Assembly (NCBI GenBank): GCA_013152105.1
Contig: JAADHA010000130.1
Span: 1 to 8,859, forward strand
DNA from: Oligoflexia bacterium
Lineage (GTDB): Bacteria > Myxococcota_A > UBA796 > UBA2385
Reading direction: 5' to 3'
Length of the DNA: 8,859 nt
A program made the position numbers and the translations under genes. Positions 1 through 4,431 of this stretch are shown here, piece after piece; positions within the stretch are counted from its first letter, which is position 1; every line of letters begins with the position of its first letter. The notes below the pieces were generated by a model. That model was given only the letters and a program-made list of their open reading frames with translations, was not told the DNA's origin and did not search any database.

Positions 1-210
1 GGTCGGCCCGTACAGCTTCCAGGCAGGGGCCACGCCGTGCAGGACCAGCCCTTCTCGCTCGATCCGGGGTGGGCCATTCCACCACTTCATCCCAACCCGG
101 TGCACCCGGTGACCGCGGGCCAGCAGGCGACGGGCCAGTTCGTCGAGGTGGGCCTCGCCCCCTCCCCTCACCCACGGGTAGACCGCGTCGTAGACCAGGG
201 CGATGCGCAT
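1..210 (-). CDS. Glycosyltransferase, GT4-like, N-terminal part (3' end outside window)
   Basis: The reverse strand from an ATG at 210 reads without a stop to the window edge, giving 70 residues that begin MRIALVYDAVYPWVRGGGEA. The opening beta strand, the glycine-rich loop (GGGEA, about residues 16-20), then a helix (LDELARRLLARGH) and a strand (VHRVGMKWW) are the usual start of a GT-B fold glycosyltransferase of the GT4 type. These enzymes move a sugar from a nucleotide-sugar donor to a lipid, glycan or small molecule in the cytoplasm. The donor-binding C-terminal domain is not in the window, so the substrate cannot be stated. The ATG is preferred because MRIALVYD is a canonical start for the family; a weak GGAAG lies 4 nt upstream. 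The upstream frame stays open, so a longer start is not excluded. A group II intron relic ends only 42 bp upstream, so any native promoter has been displaced or lies within those 42 bp. Confidence 0.82.
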   Translation of the reverse strand, partial: MRIALVYDAVYPWVRGGGEAHLDELARRLLARGHRVHRVGMKWWNGPPRIEREGLVLHGVAPAWKLYGPT

Positions 211-252
211 GCTGCTTCCGAGTGGATGAAGTGTTAACGCGCATGACAGGTG

Positions 253-325
253 ATCGCGGTAGGGACGGCCCTCTCGGGCCGCCCCCCGGACAGATCCCAG
301 CGCGCGGAACTAGCGCACTGGGCTC
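253..325 (-). ncRNA. Group II intron domains V and VI with 3' splice end
   Basis: Domain V runs from 325 to 292 on the minus strand. It starts GAGCCCAGTGCG, turns through CTAG and returns through a CGCGCTGGGATCT arm. The AGC triad of the catalytic domain sits at its 5' base. A short linker (GTCCG) leads to domain VI: GGGCGGCCC pairs with GGGCCG-T-CCC around a GAGA tetraloop (about 284-262). TACCGCGAT follows, ending at 253. The A at 260 is the likely branch point. The fold was judged by eye. Finding both hairpins in this order, directly after a maturase C-terminus, makes the call firm even though the rest of the intron is gone. Confidence 0.8.
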
Positions 326-831
326 CTGCCTCGAAGTCGGGCATTGAAGTGGTCGTGTGGCCAGGGGTGGAGGATCCTGGGCTTGGGCAGCCAGCGGTCG
401 GTGAGGCGGTAGAGGCGCTTCCAGGTCATCCGGTGTGTCTGGCTGGGGCGCCGGAGGGCGTGCATCCAGGCCCGGTGGACTTCCTTGAGGAATTGGCGTA
501 GCCGCCTGCTATTGGTGGACACTGCGACGTACTGGAAGAAGCCCTGTACGACGCTTCGTAGCCACTTTCCTTGCGCTGGGATGGACGCATGTCGGCGCTT
601 CATCAGCTCCTCTCGGATCTGCTTGAGCTTGGCCGCCATTCGCTTGCGGGACGTGTGCCGTTGCACCTGGAAACGACCTCGACGGCAACGGCTGCACATG
701 TGCGTGAAGCCGAGGAAGTCGAAGGCCTCGGGCTTGCCGAGCCCTTGCGCTTGTCGGTTCTCGGCCGCGAAGCGACCGAACTCGACCAGGCGAGTCTTTT
801 CTGGGTGTAGCTCCAGAGAGAACCCAGACAT
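310..831 (-). pseudogene. ltrA: Group II intron reverse transcriptase/maturase, C-terminal fragment
   Basis: This is a 173-residue reading frame. Residues 5-17 (SLELHPEKTRLVE) match the conserved end of the RT palm region in group II maturases (LxLHPEKTRLxEFGRFA). FDFLGFTH (about 38-45) is the other RT landmark. A basic helical thumb / domain X region follows (QGKWLRSVVQGFFQYVAV, then RRLRQFLKEVHRAW and RWLPKPRILHPWP). Full-length relatives are about 400-450 residues, so all of RT blocks 1 to about 5, including the catalytic YxDD, are missing. A TGA lies in frame 8 codons before the first ATG, so the ATG at 831 is only an accident of truncation. The stop codon (TAG, 312-310) falls inside domain V of the intron RNA. 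The intact protein would splice its own intron and copy it into DNA; this fragment can do neither. The symbol is the family name. Confidence 0.85.
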
Positions 832-937
832 CCTGACATTGGGCCCGTCTCAAGTGACACAGTCGGCCCCCTTGACGGCAGTTCTCAGTCGGAGTTTCGT
901 TCCTGAGAAGACGGTCTTGGTCTGATTGAGCAAGTCA

Positions 938-993
938 GCGACTGGGAGCGCGGGCGTCTCGCATGTGACAGCTTCCCGGTGCTCGTAATATGC
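938..993 (+). repeat. Structured direct repeat, copy 1 (partial)
   Basis: It starts with 19 bases identical to the middle of copy 2 (GCGACTGGGAGCGCGGGCG), then keeps TCTCG, GTGAC and GGTGCTC in the same order with substitutions and small indels. The left arm CCACGCC found in copies 2 and 3 is absent, so this copy is truncated or diverged. It runs directly into copy 2. Confidence 0.6.
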
Positions 994-1083
994 TGTGGTC
1001 CATGCCCGGTCCCCACGCCTTGCGACTGGGAGCGCGGGCGGTCTCGTCCGTGACGCTTGGCGTGGTGCTCACAAGCTGGTGCG
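994..1083 (+). repeat. Structured direct repeat, copy 2 (90 bp)
   Basis: About 90% identical by eye to the copy at 1363-1451, with one single-base indel. Each copy contains an outer inverted repeat CCACGCC...GGCGTGG (here 1013-1019 and 1059-1065). An inner stem lies between the arms: here CGGGCG against CGTCCG, including one G-U pair. Both copies can therefore form a nested hairpin, which suggests a structured element rather than chance similarity. The family is not recognised. Confidence 0.75.
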
Positions 1084-1225
1084 GCGCTGTCGGTGGCGGC
1101 GGCGCGGGGGCGGCGGCGCGGGTGCGGTCACAACGCGGCTTGTTAGAGTAAACGACTGGACTTATGCCCGCAGGGCGGCCATTACTGGTGCCGTGCGGCA
1201 TAACAGTGGTGTTAGTATCCGCACC

Positions 1226-1273
1226 GCGGCCATAAAGTGCTCCGTATGGTCTAACGCCGTCTCTTATGGCCGC
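1226..1273. repeat. 10-bp perfect inverted repeat with 28-bp spacer
   Basis: GCGGCCATAA (1226-1235) and TTATGGCCGC (1264-1273) are perfect inverted copies. A near copy of the left arm, GCGGCCATTA, lies at 1174-1183 in direct orientation. A second short pair, GTTAG (1211-1215) and CTAAC (1251-1255), interleaves with it. It could be a protein-binding site or the remains of a small mobile element; nothing in the sequence decides between these. Confidence 0.5.
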
Positions 1274-1362
1274 ACTCTGGAGCCCTGATGCCCCTCTGGC
1301 ACATCACCGGGTCCGCGCGCGGGCGCCTCACGCTCTCTTTTTCCCGACGAAGCGAGGCGGCG

Positions 1363-1451
1363 TGTGGCCCACGCCCAGTCCCCACGCCTTGCGACTGGGA
1401 GCGCGGGGGTCTGGCCCGCGACGCTCGGCGTGGTGCTCACAACCTGGTGCG
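1363..1451 (+). repeat. Structured direct repeat, copy 3 (89 bp)
   Basis: The partner of the copy at 994-1083, in the same orientation and 369 bp away. The outer arms are CCACGCC (1382-1388) and GGCGTGG (1427-1433). The inner stem is CGCGGG (1402-1407) with CCCGCG (1415-1420) around a 7-nt loop. The inner stem differs in sequence from copy 2 but can still pair. Confidence 0.75.
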
Positions 1452-1478
1452 CCCCCCCGGGATCATCCACAGCTCAAT

Positions 1479-1503
1479 CTGGAGCGGCCGCGGCGCGCTC
1501 CAG
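1479..1503. repeat. GC-rich hairpin, 8-bp stem
   Basis: CTGGAGCG (1479-1486) pairs perfectly with CGCTCCAG (1496-1503) around a 9-nt GC loop. No T-run follows on either strand, so a simple intrinsic terminator is unlikely. It lies 124 bp upstream of the intron 5' end. Confidence 0.4.
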
Positions 1504-1613
1504 TCCACACAGATAGGCCAGATTTCAACAAATATTGTGCCACATATCATGCTCCACTCTTTGCCCGTAAGCACGCCGCAAACCGCGATGGCACCTGTTC
1601 CGTGAAGCCCAAT

Positions 1614-1627
1614 ATCAGGAGGTCTGG
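1614..1627 (+). other. Intron-binding sites IBS2 and IBS1 in the 5' exon
   Basis: ATCAGG (1614-1619) is the reverse complement of CCTGAT at 1817-1822 inside the intron (EBS2). GTCTGG (1622-1627), the last six exon bases before GTGCG, is the reverse complement of CCAGAC at 1844-1849 (EBS1); G1621 with T1850 would add a G-U pair. Two 6-bp matches in the right order and at the right places show that this is a true 5' exon-intron junction and that the intron entered here by normal target recognition. An EBS2 argues against the group IIC class, which largely lacks it. Confidence 0.8.
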
Positions 1628-1821
1628 GTGCGCCAGGTCAAGCCTGGGAGGAGGAAGACATGTAGGAGTCGAAAACCTCGAAGCAGCCCCGTGGGTGAAA
1701 GCCCCGCCTGGCCAAGGCTGACCACCAGCCAGAACCGAGTGTTGCGCGGCGTCGGGCGACCGGCGACGTGAAGCGTACACAGGGAGCGCATGGGCCGCGT
1801 GATTGAGCCTCGAAAACCTGA

Positions 1822-2481
1822 TCAGAGCGGGAGCCGACGCTGTCCAGACTGCGGAAGGCGACGCCGATGGGCCACCTGGTCGGGTCCGGAGGTCCAGCGG
1901 AGACCCGGACCAGGCCGTCGGACGAGCAAGGCCCCCGAGGGGCCGTCCGACGGAGCGAAGCCAATCCTCGGGAACACGGAACCGCAGGAGGGAACGATGG
2001 CCGGACCACAGACACCGGGAACCATCTCAACGAAACGAGCGCGGATGGCATTGCTGGCGAAGCAGATGCCACAGACGGCACTGCGGTCGCTGTCCCACCA
2101 CATGGATCTGGACTGGCTTTCCGAGGCACATAGGCGCACTTGCCCGACGCTGTCCTGGCCGCAACCTTTCCCAGGATCACCCAGACCTGAGTCCACAGCA
2201 GCTTGCTGCCAGCCATCCCCTGTACCGTGCCTGAGACCCCGAGACGCACCCGTGGAGAGAGCCCCCCGAAAAGCGCGATGGCCTGAAGTGAACGGGCGGA
2301 GGCTGAAACCTGCTTGGTTACTGGTTATTTCTGACCCCCATCGAGTGGTCTGGAAGTCCCCATCCGCATCCACCCCGTGGGAGCCAGTGTCAGCGGCAGG
2401 CGATGTGACTCCTGCGCTGTCGCCCGCACCGTTTCCGACGCAGGCGGCTGTCAGGAGTACGAGCGGGAGCAGAAGCATCAT
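1822..2481 (-). CDS. Putative lipoprotein, 5' end genuine, 3' part probably lost (likely broken)
   Basis: From ATG-ATG at 2481/2478 the minus strand encodes a hydrophobic stretch with a clear lipobox, LLLPLVLLTAAC. A Gly/Ala/Ser/Asp/Thr-rich linker follows (VGNGAGDSAG, then PAADTGSHGVDADGD). This is a typical exported lipoprotein start that would be anchored by its acylated Cys. An upstream ATG at 2523 would add MTPWAGRARGRCVL, supplying the positive n-region that the shorter form lacks, so it is a real alternative. After about 2345 the codon choice and residues stop looking like protein, although the frame remains open to 1822, passing antisense through the intron maturase fragment. I infer that the original C-terminus was removed when the intron relic was joined here. 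It lies 156 bp downstream of the calpain stop on the same strand and may once have been the third gene of that unit. No function can be assigned. Confidence 0.4.
   Translation of the reverse strand: MMLLLPLVLLTAACVGNGAGDSAGVTSPAADTGSHGVDADGDFQTTRWGSEITSNQAGFSLRPFTSGHRAFRGALSTGASRGLRHGTGDGWQQAAVDSGLGDPGKGCGQDSVGQVRLCASESQSRSMWWDSDRSAVCGICFASNAIRARFVEMVPGVCGPAIVPSCGSVFPRIGFAPSDGPSGALLVRRPGPGLRWTSGPDQVAHRRRLPQSGQRRLPL
1876..1953 (+). ncRNA. Two intron RNA hairpins (domain II/III region)
   Basis: First hairpin: CTGGTC plus GGGTC (1876-1886) pairs with GACCC, a one-base bulge, then GACCAG (1902-1913). Second hairpin: CCGTCGGAC (1915-1923) pairs perfectly with GTCCGACGG (1945-1953), and an inner GGCCCC (1930-1935) pairs with GGGGCC (1939-1944). 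They sit between EBS1 and the maturase start, where domains II and III and the base of IV belong. Assignment to a named domain is not certain. Confidence 0.6.
1997..2140 (+). pseudogene. ltrA: Group II intron reverse transcriptase/maturase, N-terminal fragment
   Basis: The ATG at 1997 has a good ribosome site, GGAGG, 5 nt upstream (1987-1991). The 48 codons read MAGPQTPGTISTKRARMALL and continue through AKQMPQTALRSLSHHMDLDW to LSEAHRRT. This is the typical opening of bacterial group II maturases (xNVSTKxxRIAxLA, then LAHHIDxxxLxEAYRRT). The expected next motif, RKDGAxGVDGxT of RT block 0/1, is absent. The frame stays open to 2671, but its residues are Pro/Ser/Arg-rich and unlike any RT. An earlier in-frame ATG at 1790 lies inside the intron RNA and is not the start. 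The fragment has no catalytic residues. It may be the other end of the maturase whose C-terminus is at 310-831. Confidence 0.8.
2141..2345. other. Junction segment with no recognised gene
   Basis: This segment lies between the point where the maturase N-terminus breaks off (2140) and the part of the minus-strand lipoprotein frame that still looks coding (above about 2345). No domain V/VI, maturase motif or terminal repeat was seen. Frames are open on both strands but have no protein-like composition. It is presumably debris from the rearrangement that truncated both neighbours. Confidence 0.4.
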
Positions 2482-2636
2482 CAAAACACAGCGCCCGCGT
2501 GCCCTGCCCGCCCACGGTGTCATCGTCGCGGCCCCCGCAAATGAATTCGTCGTCCGTGTCACAGCACTCGCCACCACGTTCCATTCCACCACCATGGCTC
2601 ATCCACGTCATCGCAGCGCGGCAGCCCCAGCGGCCA

Positions 2637-4400
2637 TCAGGTTCGCACGATCGCCTGCTCCGACTCGCTGAACACGCGCAGGGCCTGTTGCAAGGGCATG
2701 GAGAAGATGCCTTCATCCGTGCCGTCATCTGCTCCATCACCGTCGGCATCCGGTTCGTTGGTGCCATGCGGATTGCGCAGCCGGACCGAGGACTTGTCCG
2801 GGTCGATCTCAGCGACGCGCGCGTGCAGATCGGCACCGGTGAGGGTCAGGTCGTTGTTGTCCTTGTCGCGCAGGCTCACGCCCAACACCGCGTAGGCATG
2901 GTCCGCGTAGGTCAACCGGCGCCCATCGCTGGCGTCCGTGCCGATGTTCTGGGCAACCTGCACCAGGTCACGCAGATCCTGGTAGGCCCCGTCCGCCCGC
3001 CCCGAGCCCAGGATGGGCCAGGAGTCCGGCGCCGCCATCCGCGTGCACGCAGCGGTAATGTCGTTGGCAGCGCTGTCGACCGCCGCCTGGTCATTGGCCG
3101 CTTCGGCCGTCTGATAGTGCGCACACAGGGCGCGCACCCACTGCAGGCTGCGCACAAAGCTGGCATACTGATTTACGCCGCGCAGCGCGAGCGTACGATC
3201 CAACTGAGCGAGCAGACGCCCCACGATGGTGCCGCTGTCGATCGCGAGCGTCATGTAGGCTTGCTGCCCAGCCGGTACATCTGTGCCATCAAGCTTCAGC
3301 ATCTGCTCGAGCAGCGGCAGGTTGATCGCGACCAGTTCGGCACCGGTGGCATCGGCCGCGTAGTCAATCGCCGTGCTGCTGTTCGATACCTCGTCCGAAC
3401 CGTAGAGCAGGCCGTAGCAGTACTGCTCAAAGCCACCATCGATGATCTCATAGCCAGAGCGCGCGCTACCGTCGGCGTTGGTGTTGCTGTTGGCATCGCC
3501 GCTGTGGGCCCCGCCATACTGGCCGAAGCGCTCTGCCAGGCGAGCGTAGGCCTTCTCGAGGAGGGGAGCCCACAGCGCCAGTTCGTACGTGGCGTTCTCG
3601 CAGACCCACAGATCGTCGCCATCACTGACCGAGGCGTACCACTCCGAGCCACTAGGCGTGTCGCCCATGCGAAAGCCCGAGGACATCAGGTCAGCAACCG
3701 AGCCTTGTGCGTCCGTCGCGTGTAGGAAGCTCATGTCGACGCTGATGTTGCGCGGCTGCCAGTTGCCGGCGGCCGGGTCGTAGCTGAACAACTTCACGAC
3801 CACCTGGTTGCCCGACACCGTGAACATGCCCCGCAGGTGCCCGGGGTCCGACTGGGCGATGTCGGTGACCGCCGCCAGGAAGTAGCAGTCGCCGATCCAG
3901 CCTTGGTGAATGTCGGCCACCGCCGGCGCCCCGTCGATGAAGATGGTACTCTCATCGCGAGAGGACAGCACCGAGGGCTGCTCGACCGAGCCCATGATGC
4001 CAGTGGCCACGACCCAGTCGTCGACGCACTCGCCAGTACTGGGGCGCTCCTCGTAGAGCGTCCCGGTGGTCGGCGTGCCATTCAGGCTCAAGGGATCGTC
4101 CTCAGTGTAGAAGGCCCGAACCTCACGCTCACCGGGTTCGTAGTCGGGAGGGCGCTCGGCGGGTCCACCGGTCGCCTCGCCGATGTCCACCGGCGTATGC
4201 GTCGTGGCGTTGCCAGCACTGTCGTTGTAGTTGCCGGGGTTGCGGCCCCTCTGAGACCGATCCACCTGCCCCTGGGCGGCGGCGTTACCGCGCCCCGTGC
4301 TGGAAACCGTGTCGCCCCCCGTGACAGAGGCATCGAGGTCCTGAGAGTCAAGATTCGATGTACGTTGTGTCTGCTGCAGCACGCTCATGCTTGGTTCCAT
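2637..4400 (-). CDS. Calpain-like (family C2) cysteine protease
   Basis: 587 residues with no signal peptide, so probably cytoplasmic. Residues 1-95 are a polar, low-complexity tail. The protease core follows: QGWIGDCYFLAA (166-177) carries the oxyanion Gln166 and nucleophile Cys172, matching the calpain QGxxGDCWFLAA signature. LWAPLLEKAYARL (276-288) is the second family landmark. YADHAYAV (498-505) gives His501 and LRNPHG (541-546) gives Asn543, completing the Cys-His-Asn triad; calpains usually have NPWG here. The Cys-to-His distance is about 329 residues against about 157 in human calpains, so roughly 155-170 residues are inserted (about 335-490). An acidic DADGDGADDGTDE stretch (551-563) fits a DxDxDG calcium loop. 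Family members cut proteins at limited sites, often Ca2+-dependently; the substrate is unknown. The gene starts 31 bp after the lipoprotein gene on the same strand, so co-transcription is likely. ATG 4400 has no clear ribosome site; ATG 4388 has GGAA about 7 nt upstream and is the alternative. Confidence 0.88.
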   Translation of the reverse strand: MEPSMSVLQQTQRTSNLDSQDLDASVTGGDTVSSTGRGNAAAQGQVDRSQRGRNPGNYNDSAGNATTHTPVDIGEATGGPAERPPDYEPGEREVRAFYTEDDPLSLNGTPTTGTLYEERPSTGECVDDWVVATGIMGSVEQPSVLSSRDESTIFIDGAPAVADIHQGWIGDCYFLAAVTDIAQSDPGHLRGMFTVSGNQVVVKLFSYDPAAGNWQPRNISVDMSFLHATDAQGSVADLMSSGFRMGDTPSGSEWYASVSDGDDLWVCENATYELALWAPLLEKAYARLAERFGQYGGAHSGDANSNTNADGSARSGYEIIDGGFEQYCYGLLYGSDEVSNSSTAIDYAADATGAELVAINLPLLEQMLKLDGTDVPAGQQAYMTLAIDSGTIVGRLLAQLDRTLALRGVNQYASFVRSLQWVRALCAHYQTAEAANDQAAVDSAANDITAACTRMAAPDSWPILGSGRADGAYQDLRDLVQVAQNIGTDASDGRRLTYADHAYAVLGVSLRDKDNNDLTLTGADLHARVAEIDPDKSSVRLRNPHGTNEPDADGDGADDGTDEGIFSMPLQQALRVFSESEQAIVRT

Positions 4401-4431
4401 TGGTTCGGTGGGTGCAAATCAGGCATCCAGA

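Larger units (their letters stand above)
253..831 (-). mobile_element. Group II intron, 3' part (relic): maturase C-terminus plus domains V and VI
   Basis: Read on the minus strand, this segment holds the C-terminal part of a group II intron reverse transcriptase, then a 34-nt domain V hairpin (325-292), then a domain VI hairpin and a plausible 3' splice end at 253. The 3' end looks intact. An unpaired A at 260, 8 nt from the terminal T, is correctly placed for the branch-point adenosine. The 5' side is lost: maturase similarity stops near 825-831, an in-frame TGA lies just upstream, and nothing like RT palm or fingers motifs follows between 832 and 1627. It therefore cannot self-splice or move. 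A matching 5' part of a group II intron lies on the opposite strand at 1628-2140. The exact left boundary (831) is where similarity fades rather than a mapped junction. Confidence 0.85.
832..1627. other. Repeat-rich spacer with no credible gene
   Basis: No frame here reads like a protein: the open frames on both strands are Arg/Pro/Ala-rich shadows of high-GC DNA. The stretch contains a 7-bp inverted repeat (TTCTCAG 882-888 / CTGAGAA 903-909), three copies of a structured direct repeat (938-993, 994-1083, 1363-1451), a 14-nt GC-rich unit present twice in tandem (1097-1110, 1111-1124), a 10-bp inverted repeat (1226-1273), a strong hairpin (1479-1503), and a comparatively AT-rich stretch around 1505-1560. 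The last 14 bases (1614-1627) are the exon recognised by the adjacent intron 5' part. It may be former intergenic DNA upstream of that intron. Confidence 0.6.
1628..2140 (+). mobile_element. Group II intron, 5' part (relic): domains I-III and maturase start
   Basis: The element opens with GTGCG at 1628, the consensus group II 5' end. A CCAGG-TCAAG-CCTGG hairpin follows (1633-1647), then further domain I sequence. Two exon-binding sites at 1817-1822 and 1844-1849 are perfectly complementary to the exon next to the 5' end. Two long hairpins at about 1876-1913 and 1915-1953 fit domains II/III or the base of domain IV. The maturase begins at 1997 and its similarity ends abruptly after codon 48, at 2140. 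The rest of the maturase and domains V/VI are not found downstream, so the element is dead. The 3' part of a group II intron lies on the opposite strand at 253-831. Confidence 0.85.

Noticed and set aside
1211..1255. GTTAG ... CTAAC resembling integron attC core sites
   Set aside because: The order is reversed relative to attC (RYYYAAC should come first and GTTRRRY last). No L boxes, cassette ORF or integrase are visible.
938..1451. CRISPR array
   Set aside because: There are only three long, diverged repeats with irregular spacing (about 84 and 369 bp), no uniform short repeats or spacers, and no cas genes.
1266..1721. Plus-strand frame of 151 codons in the spacer
   Set aside because: It runs across a repeat copy, a hairpin and the intron 5' end without a ribosome site or protein-like composition.
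1790..1996. Extended maturase start at ATG 1790
   Set aside because: This stretch holds the intron's EBS sites and domain hairpins, and the residues are not maturase-like; ATG 1997 has the ribosome site and the conserved N-terminus.
2318..2365. Possible insertion-sequence end near TTGGTTACTGGTTATTTCTG
   Set aside because: It looked vaguely familiar as IS-flanking sequence, but no terminal inverted repeat, target duplication or transposase fragment could be found.
2390..2836. Minus-strand frame with a Cys/Asp/Gly-rich stretch (CCDTDDEFICGGRDDD)
   Set aside because: Its first half overlaps the calpain C-terminus in another frame and its second half overlaps the lipobox start; no start codon with a ribosome site precedes the Cys-rich part.
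2499..3725. Long plus-strand open frame of 408 codons
   Set aside because: It lies antisense to the calpain-like gene, whose catalytic motifs are unmistakable; its own residues are Arg/Val/Gln-rich with no recognisable domain.
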